In this document: positions 10,890-21,799 of the stretch, in pieces
Layout: the number at the start of each line of letters is the position of its first letter
Position numbering within the stretch: the first letter of the stretch is position 1
Source of the DNA: Dicyema japonicum
Taxonomy: Eukaryota; Dicyemida; Rhombozoa; Dicyemidae
Direction: 5' to 3'
DNA length: 64,000 nt
NCBI GenBank assembly: GCA_011109175.1
Contig: RDEW01000032.1
Coordinates: 403,334-467,333, forward strand
Notes under the pieces: generated by a model
The model's database searches: none
Seen by the model: the letters and a program-made list of their open reading frames with translations, nothing else
Told to the model about the DNA's origin: nothing
Translations under genes and position numbers: made by a program

Positions 10890-12348
10890 GTCTACTTGTA
10901 TCTCAGACATGGACAAAAGTGGAGTTATACAGAGATCAATCCTCAGTCACCCGCTGTTCAACATTGTCATGGTAAACTTTCCTATGACAAATTTTCCAAG
11001 CTCGAGAATATTAATTTACTCAGCAAGACGCGATTTTTTTAAAGTCAAAAACAATATCCGAAAGACGATTTGCTGTATAAATAGAAGAGACGTTTCTCAT
11101 TGTCTCTTCATAAGTGCTAATACCGTCTTGATCTACGACAGGGTTAAGGAGATTTGGAAACTGGCTGCCCTAGCGTATGGTTCGGACAGCACAGTTGTCT
11201 TCGAAGATAATATTGTGTGTTCTCATGCCAGTTTGCAACATGGGGACCCGCTTGGAGCACTCATGATGTCGCATGGAATGTGCTTTCCCTTTTCAACGTA
11301 TGGTATATAGATGACGCAGAGTCCTTTATGACTCTGTCTTGAAAGACCTCCATGTAATTGACAACTCCAAGGAGTTTTTGATATCAAATCTCTATGTCCG
11401 GCCAAGATTTAGTTTTCACTGCAGAAGCTTTAGAAATCAATTTACGGAAAAAGAATCGTAGTGGGTGATATGCATTGGTAGCGACGGAAGAGCTCTTTCT
11501 CAAAAGACTCTCTTCTACACTCTATATCCGAGAAACACTTAGGATTTAGGATGTCCCTATGCCAACGATCCTTGATTTACACATGGTGTTCTTCCTGACG
11601 AAAAATTGTCTTTCTTACTCTTCGTTCTGAGATGTTAGTCATCTTTCAAGCACAGCGACATTCTAAACGTCATCAACTCTAAAATCCTTAGTGGAGGGAG
11701 TCCTTAATCTTTAACTCAACGATCTAGCCTGGAGGCGGTGCAAACTCATGATCTTTAAAAATGGCCTCGGCCTTAGATCTTCAGCCGACATTACGCTCCT
11801 TGTTTTTTTAATGTGCTTTGTGTGTTTTCCTGTAGTCGAGATTTTACTCAACACTTTAAGATCTTTCCTTGAAAGTTTATCTCTAATTGAGTTTTTAATA
11901 AAAACTAGAATTTCATTACAATTCCTTGGTTTATCAGTAAGTTTAAAGTAGTAGAACTAGTTACGTGGCATCCATATAGCCGATCTATTACGGATAGATT
12001 CGTAGTGGTGAACAATTAAGAAAAGCTGATGAGAAAATTCGTGATTTATTCTCAAACTGAGAGAGCTACAGGGCAGATGGAATTATCATCTTTCATTCTC
12101 GACTGGGAAGCTCCAAATATGAGATATCCAGTGCAACCTCCCTCAGAATTTTGCCAATACCGAAAAATTAAATTGGTGGAAGTATGCTGACCTCCTTGGT
12201 GGAATGACGTTTGTTCCTCTTACTATGAAAACCTTTGGAGCTCTAAAATACTCATCCTATGATTTCTTCAAAAAACTCGTAAACATAATTTTAGTCAGTT
12301 CAGGAGTCAGGACTGATTTTTTTGTTTTTGCTTTTTATTAAACAAAAT
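10890..12348 (+). pseudogene. RT + endonuclease-domain retroelement relic A
   Basis: The longest copy of a second retroelement family in this window. RT-type motifs QHGDPLG (11,236-11,256) and YIDD (11,304-11,315, shifted frame) are followed by NGLGLRSSADI near 11,765. Next comes a C-terminal domain: DGIIIFHSRLGKLQI near 12,075 and KYADLLGGMTFVPLTMKTFG near 12,190, running to VSSGVRTDFFVFAFY. In the better copy at 19.7-20.25 kb these positions read DGITVFPFSRGKCLIWD and KYSSLINRFHIQPVVVETSG. I interpret the order as RT, then GLG motif, then a zinc-knuckle/PD-D nuclease-like domain, as in R2-type elements. Several frameshifts make it non-functional. Confidence 0.7.
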
Positions 12349-12715
12349 AATTCGAAATTAATGATTCTAAACAAGGAGGTAGGATTTTATGAAATGATCG
12401 AAGAACTTTAAGTCAAAATTTAAAAATCTAGGGGCCAGGAACTATATGAGCATAGTTAGTATGCTTTTTAATTATAATGAGATTTAGAGAAACTATCATA
12501 TAACCCCACTAACAATAATTTTAACATGGCCTTCAAAAGATCGTCTAAATCTCATGCCACTATCAGCACCATAGTGAAAGCCATGATACTTTTAGCTCCG
12601 CAAGTACTTTATTTTAGAGTAAGGACACACAGTTATTTGAACTAGCCGTTGAAAATGGGGTAAGCCACGCTCTTAACTTTCTCCTTTTGATGGATGTGAC
12701 CCCTTGTACATAATC

Positions 12716-12860
12716 TGGTACCGAGTGAGGTATCACTGATGATGACGTCCCTTGTCAATTTAAAAACCATCATAGATGACTTGGAATTTCAATCAAACAG
12801 GTGATCTCCAGAGTTCTTTCAATTTTGGGCTGGACGAGGTTCGAACCGAATTTTGGATTT
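12716..12860 (-). mobile_element. tRNA-derived SINE copy 1, diverged
   Basis: Plus-strand gaggtatcactgatgatgac followed by tcatagatg parallels the full-length SINE at 29.7 kb. A B-box-like ggttcgaa occurs at about 12,840, at roughly the expected spacing. Strongly diverged. Confidence 0.5.
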
Positions 12861-12989
12861 TTTATGTCGTTTGAGTCCGTCGCTTAGTCAATTGTTTCTC
12901 ACTTTTTTGTATCTCGCCTATAAAAAAATGTTCTCCCCTGTCAATAATTTATTGCCCCGTAATAAAATAGATATTAATGCTATATTTTT

Positions 12990-13700
12990 TTAATTTTAAA
13001 AGTTATTATGGAAAAAAGTGAGAAAATGGTTCCTGACTGTGTGAGTATTCCCTTTAAAGGTGGCTAGTGAGATTCGCTCTAATAACCAGCAGCGCTCACG
13101 GGGATCTCTTGATCGTGTAAAAGTTTGATTCACTAGACGACTCAAGAATTTTAGTGTTGCAGATGCAAGGGAACCAGACGTCTCAGCGGCGAATAAAATA
13201 GACAAAAATCATTGGGTAAGACGCGTACTTTTCTCGTTTCTACCGACCGGCCTTCTCTGAGACAGAAAAGGCTCCAGTGACACTCTGAGTTAGATCAAGA
13301 ACCGGCCTCCCTGACAAGAGGTTCCCCAATTTTAAAAGGTAAGGTGGTCATCTATCTAGTCGTTTCCCGTCACGCCTGCAAAGACCTACTGGTTCGAGTA
13401 TGGATGGATGTCCGGCTGGGTCTAAACCTCGTCTTACGACTTCGTTAAAGGCCATGTGTCTTGGAGATCTACCTGCTCTATTCCTGCTTGATAGAGGGTG
13501 TAGGTCAAAACAGTCGATCTGATCGCCACGAATGCGGCACACGGAATTTTAATCCCATTCTTAATGAGATGCCATACGGACGTATTCATCATCTAGAAAG
13601 GTACCTAAAAGTCTATTGGGAATGGCGTTAAGCCAGACACCGCTCTCTTAAGACGCCCTCGACAACATACATGCACGGCGATGTGGTTATGTGACAGATC
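12990..13700 (-). pseudogene. Endonuclease-domain retroelement relic B
   Basis: On the minus strand from about 13,660: SGVWLNAIPNRLLGTFLDD, then a knuckle remnant, then AGRSPRHMAFNEVVRRGL, ILEPVGLCRRDGKRLDR, MTTLPFKIGEPLV, and finally AAETSGSLASATLKFLSRLV with WLLERISLATFKGNTHTV near 13,060. This covers essentially the whole C-terminal domain seen in the 19.7-kb copy. The knuckle cysteines are partly lost (CRIRG for CRCG), KRPD has become KRLD, and frames shift at least twice. Confidence 0.72.
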
Positions 13701-15810
13701 TTCAATGCTATAATTAATTAGTAATTTTGATTAAAAAACCCTTGACCTAGGTGAAGGTTAACCAGATACTTTTTATTTTGGCTTATTTTAGTAAGACCTA
13801 TTCTGATGTATTTTGCAGATACTCAAATTATTAGACTTCTTTATCATCATTTTGTTTTGTTCACCCTGTGCAACAGAATATTCATAGAAAAACGATCGCA
13901 AGTCCTATTTCGTTTAATTTTATAAATTATTTTATTACAATATTTATATTTTCATGAGTTAAACCGATAAATTATCTCTTTAAATTGTAACCTAGTTAAA
14001 TACTATGCATAAATATTGCATTTGGTTTTTTTGTTTTAAAAATTAATAAATTCACAATATTTGCATATTGTCAATTTTCCATATATATTGTCAATTCTTC
14101 TTAGCAATGCATTGTTGCAGCATGTAATTGTTTTAGTAATCGGAAGATCCCCTTTGAGGAATTTATAGACATATCTACGTATGGAAGATTACACTATCGA
14201 CAATAAAGGTTGTATAAATAAAAAACAAGTATCGGCGACAATTTATGCAACTTTATGTTAATAAAAATCCTGAATAGTTTGCGGATTTGCAATACAGTAA
14301 ACTCTAATTTAAAGAATAATAAACAAAACTCTCCAATAATATCCAATAAAACCTACACTCTCACTAACAATTCATTTTCATGCATCGTACGTCCCACCTG
14401 AAAATCGTTGCATATCCTCATTTTCCTTAGTTGGAAAGACTGGTCATAAAACAAAAATAAACATTTCCATAAAAATAATGCGAGCCACCTAATTGAATAA
14501 ATTAAATTCATTAAATTGAACAAAAACAACTATCCTTTGATAACTGCAATTGGAAGAAATTTGATACAGTTTATAATAATATTAGGTAGATGACATGTCT
14601 CCACTACTTCGGAAACATCTCTATATGACTGGAGAGCCTCTTTCATTATCAACTTGGGAGAAGATACTCTGATAGAGATTACCTTCTGTTTTATTGCTTC
14701 CAACACATTTTCAAAAACGAGGGATCGTGGAATTCGGCTAATCAGGACCAATTTGAGCGAGAAGCCTTCGCTCGCGAAAGATCCCTTCCAGCTCCTGATA
14801 CGTGTTCCAAATAACTCAGAAAATCCTAGTTAGCACATAAATTCACGTGCCCATCGTCCTGGAGTGGCCAATCAACTACAAATATAAACTCTAGCAAACT
14901 TCGTAATCAACAGGGGGTCAAAGGATGATGAGGCGGAAAGGGTCGGGTTGATCTCATCCGTCTCCCATCAAACTCAAGTATCAAACCGTTTGTAAAGGGC
15001 CATCAAATGAGTATGGACAAAACCTGCAGGTAAAGAATGGTCATCGAGTACCGGTTCACCAATGGATAGTGGGCCGCTCCAGCAATCGCTTTAAATAGTT
15101 CTGGCCATCTTCTGAACTGATCCTTGCACATGCCAGTTGAGGGTATTTCACATAAATGGAGAAACCCTTCATAGGAAAGAAGGTAAGTGAATAGCAACAT
15201 ACCAGGAAACATACTTGCTAAATTCTGCCAAGCGTATGATTTATTCATCAGCAATGCTGCCTGCATGCAGCAACTCGACTACTTGCGACTAGAGACCCTG
15301 GAGGGGATAACGCTGCTGTTAGTTTCTCTGTTTACACGTGCTTTGCTATGACTGTGACATAGCGAAAGTTCATTAATAATATAATTCACATACTCTAAGT
15401 TATGGTATCGTCAGAAGGCCTCCAATGTACCTAGAAATAAGACCATTCTCACTTCACCGCCTAGAGACAACTCACTTGGGACGTATTCCATTTTTTCCTC
15501 AGCTTCCTTGAAAATACCATCATACCAAAAATAAAAAGAAAACGGGATCAATAGTAGGGTCTCGATCTACGTGCATATCTGATAAAGGTATGCTTGACAT
15601 GTTTCAAGACTTAAAACTCATAATTGACCCTATTATCTTATTACTGGGGACTGACTAAGCAAAAAGACGTGGTGGTTGCCTGCTTACCCCGTTCCAGAAA
15701 GGGCTAAATGTGTAGAGATCTCATGAAGAACATTTTTAGGAGACGGAAATGTTGTATATTTATTGGATATTAATTTGAAACCCTAAATTGAAAATATTTA
15801 TCGTAACAAA
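13701..15810. other. No recognised gene; AT-rich then mixed composition
   Basis: 13,700-14,500 is AT-rich and empty. 14,500-15,300 is GC-richer, with minus-strand frames at 14,751-14,530 (73 codons) and 15,266-15,003 (87 codons, starting MQAALLMNKSYAWQNLASMF). I recognise no family for either; given the surroundings, transposon debris is likely. Confidence 0.35.
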
Positions 15811-15814
15811 CGTG

Positions 15815-15912
15815 CCTTTAATGATGACGGCACTACTCGTCGACCAGAAGATCGTAGATGCGTGGAACCTTCAATCGAATAGACAGCAGCGAGATTCTAA
15901 CGCAGAACCTCT
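15815..15912 (-). mobile_element. tRNA-derived SINE copy 2, partial
   Basis: gatgacggcactactcgtcg, gatcgtagatgcgtggaacctt and cagcagcgagattctaacgc align with the 29.7-kb SINE in the same order and orientation. The poly(A) side and the tRNA-like head are not intact. Confidence 0.65.
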
Positions 15913-16189
15913 ATATTTTGGTCCGGAATCTATTAAACTGCGCTATACTTTAGAACTGCTGATAGTAATAATTGCAATTTTGATTATTTATTGAACTTTT
16001 GGCCCATTTAAAAATGTTCATTAGCTTTGATCTCTCTCGATGAGCGCGTAGCCGTCATCAAACGGGAAAGCTAGAAATTCATGTCCTTGCGTAACGTAAC
16101 ACGTCTGCCTTTGCCAATTACTCGTATAGAAGTGAAAACTTCTCTGTGCATCGAAGTTAAAACTTCTGACTGCATTCATTATTAAGCTA

Positions 16190-16480
16190 TTTCCCATGAC
16201 GATTGGAAGGAAATGCGTTCAATAAGCTAGCTCCTTTCTCTCCTATCATTTGTCATGTTAGCGATCCGATTCTGTTTAGCGTTTCTCAGGAAGCGAAGCG
16301 ATTTTACACTTATTTCTACAGTTGTCTCGATCACAATAGGATAGAAAATGAACAGATCGTACAATGTTTCATATTTGTTTCCTTTGCTTTCATTGTTTTT
16401 TCCGCGGCATACAGTGTGTGCATCGCGCTCCAGGCAATGTTGGATGGGCGACCTTTGTCTTATTAATAAAAAATGACTCT
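16190..16480 (-). pseudogene. Endonuclease-domain retroelement relic C1
   Basis: The minus strand carries NIAWSAMHTLYAAEK (the WDAACTD region, degraded) and then IFYPIVIETTVEISVKSLRF followed by LIERISFQS. This matches the final third of the domain in the 19.7-kb copy. It abuts another copy immediately upstream on the same strand. Confidence 0.6.
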
Positions 16481-16499
16481 TGTCTCTCGAGTTGGTAAT

Positions 16500-17060
16500 G
16501 AAAATGACATTAATGGCAAAAGTTGCCCTACTCATTACTCACTTTCGATATCATTGACCCAAGCGATCTTAGAAAAGAGACCATCTTGTACCCAAAGACT
16601 CCGCTTGTCTCTACGACAACGGGTTGTACATGAAATCTGGTGGCGAGACTGTCGCATTTTTTATCATGAAATTCTTGAAAGTCAATCACTCTTTCCAGCT
16701 TTCAACTTGGAACAGGTAAATCTCGACTGGGAAAAAGTTTCGGTGCAGGTCCCATCCTAAATGGAGCATTTCTCAGTAAAAGGGGAAGACAATTACCCCG
16801 TCCGGGCGCTTTCCATCTCCACGATCCAATCCCACCGGTTCCAGAGATAACGTGAATCCAGCCACCTCAAGAGAGAGCAACACAACCCCATTGATAGAGT
16901 CATGCCTCGAGAACCGGCAACTGCTGAGACGGCTTAAAAACGGGTGAAGTCTTTTGTGGTCCACAAAAGACATACAACGGCATGGATGAGGCTGGCACTG
17001 GTCAATCCCGAGACGGGTAAATATCCTTTACGGAAAGCGTCCCCTTCGAGAAGGAAACCA
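16500..17060 (-). pseudogene. Endonuclease-domain retroelement relic C2
   Basis: On the minus strand: RFSRHDSINGVV, LEPVGLDRGDGKRPDGVIVF, GTCTETFSQSRF (shifted frame), then RFHVQPVVVETSGVFGYKMV and SFLRSLG near 16,560. The KRPDG motif is intact. With relic C1 directly downstream in the same orientation, two partial copies lie in tandem, suggesting repeated insertion or a nested event. Confidence 0.7.
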
Positions 17061-18139
17061 ATTAGCGATGATTACATAACATTACATAAGAGACACGTGT
17101 ACACAAATGAATTCATATAATTAATAACAAATTTAAAGGTTAACGTGTCCTTTTTTAACGCTTCAAACAAACTGGAAGGAGAAACTGGGCTGTTGTTATG
17201 AACGCCTTCCTCGTGGAGAAGGCTAGAATAACGAAATAAGTCATTGGTTGATTCTCTTCCCTTTATAAATTCAGAGAGGGCTTTTTAGGTTTTTGAAATG
17301 AAATGGTACTTCGTGATTCCAATTTGATCTTTCTAACAATTACCGAGATTGATTATCACCAGCACCTGTAAATCCCCAAACCTATATATCATTATCGATT
17401 TTCTCAGTTCTTTCTCCTCTACCGTCATTCAGGTAAATGAGCACTTACTAACATAATTGTGATGTTATATCGTATCATTTAGTTTTGTTCGCCAATAAAA
17501 AAATGTTATAATTTTAATATTAGAAAATATATTATAAAAATAATAATATTTATGAACATCAGGTTCCCAGTTTCTTATATGTTAGCGAAACTGGGATTTA
17601 TAATTTAATTTAACGTCAGCTTGTAGTAAATCGAGTTTAATTTTTTTCATTTTTTTTAAATTTTAATAATTTCATTTATTTTAATCGTTGACTTTATTCA
17701 AATTAATTTTCAAATATATATCCTAATTTATGACTATTTTTAATTTTTAATAAATTTTGTGATTAATTTTATTAGCTTCCACTTGTTTCTATGAGTCTGA
17801 TTCTCTTAAATCTCAGGAGAATCTTATTAAACAGACGACTGAAGGTCAGTTCCAAGGAAAGCTAAACATAAAATTTGGGAGAATTGGTTGAGGTCTTTTG
17901 CCAATTTAACCATTCCATACTACTTCTCGTCCTTCGCAAGCTGCCGTGTCTTATCCAACTCAATTTTATGTTTCTGCCACGGATTGAGTCTAGCACCTGT
18001 ACTTGAAGCGGTTGTCCAGCAGTGAATTGTAAACGGGTTTGGTGTCTCGGAGTACTATATCTCTCAAAAGAACTAGGATGAAATCCTTGTTTAAAAAAAG
18101 CTAGATGAACTTGGAAGGCCAGCGGATACGATTTGTCGC
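17061..18139. other. AT-rich spacer
   Basis: Mostly low-complexity AT-rich DNA between 17,450 and 17,800. I recognise no gene. 17,860-18,140 probably belongs to the element continuing at 18,140, but I cannot read a convincing domain in it. Confidence 0.4.
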
Positions 18140-18450
18140 ACATATCTGAATGCAGCTTCTTCTGAGAATTCAGAGTCCTGGCTCAATGCCTTCCATGTAC
18201 TGGCATTTAGTGCTCTGCTTGGCGGGAATACAATCCGTGTTGGAGCTGCTCTTTGGCTAAACCTTCCTTTAACATCGATGCCAATGTAGTGGGAATTTTG
18301 ACAGGAAATGACTCACCTGCTGTCATTCAGATGAAGGTCCAGGAGATTCTCTCGTCATATCATGTTAAACTTGACAGTCATGAGAGCTATAGAAGACGCC
18401 GGGTATACTTGCATTCTGGAACCCGTCGGTCTTGACAAAGATGTCGGTTA
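18140..18450 (+). pseudogene. Endonuclease-domain retroelement relic D
   Basis: The plus strand reads ASSENSESWLNAFHVLAFSA, then GGNTIRVGAALWLNL near 18,220. After a gap where the zinc knuckle is missing it reads AIEDAGYTCILEPVGLDKD near 18,390. These are the segments before and after the knuckle in the other copies; the remainder of the domain is absent. Confidence 0.6.
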
Positions 18451-19532
18451 AAATCAAGCTTTTTTTCAAAAGTTAATTTATACTAAAAAAGTACGACAGT
18501 GAGAGTTCCCAAACACCAAGCCAATACTTACACAGCCTATAACTGCTTAACTTCCTTGGTCGACTGAGAACGGCTGCTTACGGCCAAGTATGATAGTTCT
18601 TTAGATTTTTGTAATAGTTGTTTACTGTTGTTTTTATCAGTATCCGAGTTAATATTATTTTTTAAGACAATAACGAGTAAATCAACTAATTTCAACTAAT
18701 TAAGCGTATTTTAATCCAGATTGTTGGAAATCCCTCTTCTTCTCTTAGAAGAAGAATGTGCCATAACCTCTCTGCTACTCCGAATCTCCACATCAGATTC
18801 AGTCAAAATATCTCCGTTAGAGTCCAGTGGGCTGTCCTCACGGCACGCCAGTTCCACAAGTTGGAAGTAGCAAAGGCCTACTCTTCACCGTATACCTTCA
18901 TCCCATGCTAATGTTCAATGAGCATACTTTCGAGCGTTCTCTTCAGCACAACCGATTGGATGTAATTCGTCGTTGATTCTTCAATAGATAATTTATCCAT
19001 ATGATTCTTGAAGCATCTTGAGACAACTCCATCCATGTCAAAACCACTGGAATAATTTTCATTTGGCATTCATAGAGTAGAAAGTTCATTTGCTAGAAGT
19101 CATATTTGTGAATTTTCTCAACTTCAACTTGCTTTAGTCGTCTTGTGAGGTAATCCCCACTTCAATTAAAATTACTTCCTTCTTTGTTTAGTCATACACA
19201 AAAATATCAGGTTTATTGTATTGGACTTTGTTTCTGTTATAATCGACGTGTCAACTCTAATTTCGATATTTTGATTCGTCAATATTGACTGAACCGAATG
19301 TCCTTTCAATTTCCGGCTTCATTTGATTCCATAAATTTGACAAAGATGAAGATGGGTGCACTTTTCACTTCATTATGTCTTCGGAGATAATCACTATTTA
19401 GCATTTTACCACAGAGTGGCCAAATAATCAACAGTTTTCTTGCATTTTTTACAATGATTGCATAATAGATTAGTGCCATAATCTTTAAGAATTTTAGCCT
19501 ATAAATTAATATTCCATTAAACTTTAACTCCA

Positions 19533-19535
19533 ATC

Positions 19536-19542
<7 letters not shown>
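19533..19542. repeat. Target-site duplication, left copy
   Basis: ATCTGAAATT; the same ten bases recur at 20,296-20,305, flanking the retroelement insertion. The last two T residues merge with the T run, so the true length is 8-10 bp. Confidence 0.8.
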
Positions 19543-19574
<32 letters not shown>

Positions 19575-19597
19575 TTTTTGATAAAAAAATATTTTAA

Positions 19598-19678
19598 ATA
19601 TTTAAATAATTAATGGTATTTATAACAATAAAATCGTTCTAAAGTCCAGCGGATATGATCGAGTGGCTGTTACCTCTG
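19598..19678. repeat. 81-bp perfect inverted repeat, left arm
   Basis: Exact reverse complement of 20,217-20,297. The outermost two bases of the right arm coincide with the target-site duplication, so the element-derived arm is about 79 bp. Confidence 0.9.
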
Positions 19679-20255
19679 CCATCAGACTTGGATTGAAAGT
19701 TTGTCAACCCCATGAGTGCCGATGCGGCCGGAAGGTCGACTGCTATGGACATCATGCCCTTTCTTGTCGAAAAAGCGCAGGTCGATTCGCTAGACACAAG
19801 GCTATAAATGAAGTGTGAAGCGCGCCCTCGAGTTGGCGGGATACCCATCCATTCTAGAGCCAACGGGCTTGAGTAGGGATGATGGGAAGCGACCCGATGG
19901 AATTACTGTCTTCCCCTTCTCTCGGGGCAAATGCTTAATTTGGGATGCTGCCTGTACTGACAGCTTTTCCCAGTCGAAACTTTTGAGGTCGGCAATGAAA
20001 GCGGGAGAGGCTGCCCGTTTATATGAAAACTCGAAGATAAAGAAATACAGCAGCCTCATAAACCGTTTTCATATACAGCCAGTGGTCGTCGAGACGAGCG
20101 GAGTCTTTGGCCCAAGACGGTCTCTTTCCTTAGAGCACTTGGGTGTCTATTGACCAAAGCCTCGAGGAGCGTCGGGAAACCGAGTGGCTTTTCCAAAGGA
20201 TATCCCTGGCAGTAGTCAGAGGTAACAGCCACTCGATCATATCCGCTGGACTTTA
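19679..20255 (+). pseudogene. Zinc-knuckle/PD-D endonuclease-like domain, best copy
   Basis: The plus strand encodes about 190 residues: AIRLGLKVCQPHECRCGRKV, then H and C of a C-x-C...H-x4-C knuckle, RFARHKAIN, YPSILEPTGLSRDDGKRPDG, CLIWDAACTDSFSQS, HIQPVVVETSGVFG and finally WLFQRISLAVVRGNSHSI with a TAG stop. One base is missing near 19,816: the frame breaks between INEV and VKRAL, where other copies read NEVVRRGL. The order knuckle, RH, KRPD, WD resembles the restriction-like endonuclease of R2-type retrotransposons, which nicks the target DNA; this assignment is by motif reasoning. It is truncated at its N-terminal side by the inversion junction. Confidence 0.75.
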
Positions 20256-20295
20256 GAACGATTTTATTGTTATAAATACCATTAATTATTTAAAT

Positions 20296-20305
20296 ATCTG
20301 AAATT
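20296..20305. repeat. Target-site duplication, right copy
   Basis: ATCTGAAATT immediately after the inserted sequence, matching 19,533-19,542. Confidence 0.8.
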
Positions 20306-20569
20306 CATATTTCGAAGTATGCACAGACATTTTTTTTCTTCGATAATATATACTATTTTATTCACAGGTTGAAAATTAAATTTATCTATAAATTAAATGA
20401 AAAATTTTAAACAATTGGATGTCTTATATCTTTTACCTTACTTAATTCTGTAAGTTTTTTTTAGAAAGTAATTATTTAACGGTCATGTCTCGATAAGTAT
20501 TAATGGCAACTTGAATCAGATATTTTAAATTTTTTGCAAATAATGAAATATTTTTCAGCTTTCATCTAA

Positions 20570-21350
20570 CATTGGTCAGGTCCTTGTGTAAAACCTCTGG
20601 CAAAGTTTTGCAAAATGATCCACGGAACGAGGTATTCACTTCTGGGCAGAAATAGTTCTCCATTGCTAATTTAGCAGGCATCATTTTGCTCATCCGAAGG
20701 ATGTGACCAAATAGACGCCATCTTGATTCAAGGATATCACAAAATCTATAACTGAACCCGCCTTTTAATATTTATTTATAGTATTAAATTAATTAAATTA
20801 TTCCAAAGACCAATGATAAAGTCAAACTATTTTTTTCATTTCAAAACCAAACTATCTAATTTCTTAACCTGACGCGTTCCAGTAGAACCCTAGTCTAGCA
20901 CAGTGATACAGAGGACTATTCCCAACTGTTAGCTAAATATTTTCTCTGTTATTTGACATATTCAATTTCTAAGAGGCGTTTTCGGCTCTAACTCAAGAAA
21001 CGCCAAGTGTATAGCAGGTACCAAAAAATGAATACTTCTATTCCATACTACGTCGTCAGCATACGCATTAATTTTCACCCAGTATCGGTTTCGATTCCCG
21101 TAGAGCAGCTTCAAGGTATATGACAAAAAGAATAGATGTGCCAACAGTCGTTTCAAATCGGCGAGACAATGCTCCCAGACTCATACAGTGAGCCAAGTAT
21201 CAGCTAGGAAGGTGATGACTATTCTGACAGTGGAAGCGTATAGGAAACTCCCAGAACCAGTATTTGCTTCTGTCTGTCGACAGAGTCGAAGACCCTCGAA
21301 ATGTCGATTCCGGGATGATTGTAGACATTTTGAACTTTTGAACGACCGCA
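20570..21350 (-). pseudogene. RTE-like LINE relic
   Basis: The minus strand carries GIDISRVFDSVDRQK (RT motif A) near 21,300, WVKINAYADDVVW near 21,070 (catalytic YADD) and, at 20,760-20,580, ESRWRLFGHILRMSKMMPAK followed by AMENYF. These correspond to DMSRAFDSVDR, YADDLDF and RSRWSLFGHILR in the well-preserved LINE at 57-60 kb. The section between (20,760-20,940) is AT-rich and does not match, indicating an internal deletion or replacement. Non-functional. Confidence 0.75.
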
Positions 21351-21659
21351 GTCATGATTAATAATTTATTAAATAAACTGTTGAATAAATAACTAAAATT
21401 AAAAAAAATTAATTGAATTCACATGGTATTCCGATGTTAATAATTTTACCATAAAGTTAAATAAATTTGTCAATCGGATGCGATATATATCGCGTTCAAA
21501 CAACCAGTCCTATTATATAATTCAGGAACATGGGTATCATCATTACTTTTTCAACTACACACATTTCAAAAAAACTGACTTTGACAGACTAGACACATTT
21601 TATAGACATAATTAGAAAAATTGTGGGAATAAAATTGCAACAGATTATCAAAAACGACA

Positions 21660-21790
21660 TTCTACAAATTATGTAAATGCAAACCGATAAACTAAATTTA
21701 TATTTTAAATTACTTTCAAAAATTGTTTAGTAATTCATTTTCAAATTTAAAATCAACTTTATAATGAGATAAATTATTTATAATCATTAA
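21660..21790 (-). pseudogene. Fragment related to the 3.8-kb LRR-like relic
   Basis: ctaaatttatattttaaa and the following actttcaaaaatkgttt word match 3,768-3,805. The minus strand reads IINNLSHYKVDFKFENELLN in the same relative place. About 100 bp are recognisable. This is a second decayed member of the LRR-like family. Confidence 0.45.
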
Positions 21791-21799
21791 AATAACATT

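Larger units (their letters stand above)
19541..20295 (-). mobile_element. Recent retroelement insertion with 5' inversion
   Basis: Read on the minus strand, the insertion ends in a 33-nt poly(A) (T run 19,541-19,573) preceded by the element's 3' UTR and the last codons of its ORF (GNSHSIISAGL, stop, 19,678-19,640). The remaining 617 bp (19,679-20,295) lie in the opposite orientation and contain the coding domain plus the same 3' end. The last 79-81 bp are therefore present twice as a perfect inverted repeat (19,598-19,678 and 20,217-20,297). A 10-bp target-site duplication brackets the whole. Known mechanism: twin priming during target-primed reverse transcription gives exactly this inversion. 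Perfect arms and TSD imply a young insertion. Confidence 0.85.

Noticed and set aside
19598-20297. MITE or DNA transposon with 81-bp terminal inverted repeats
   Set aside because: A 33-nt poly(A) lies outside the left arm and the 10-bp target duplication lies outside both the poly(A) and the right arm. The arms encode the 3' end of the ORF, which fits twin priming better.
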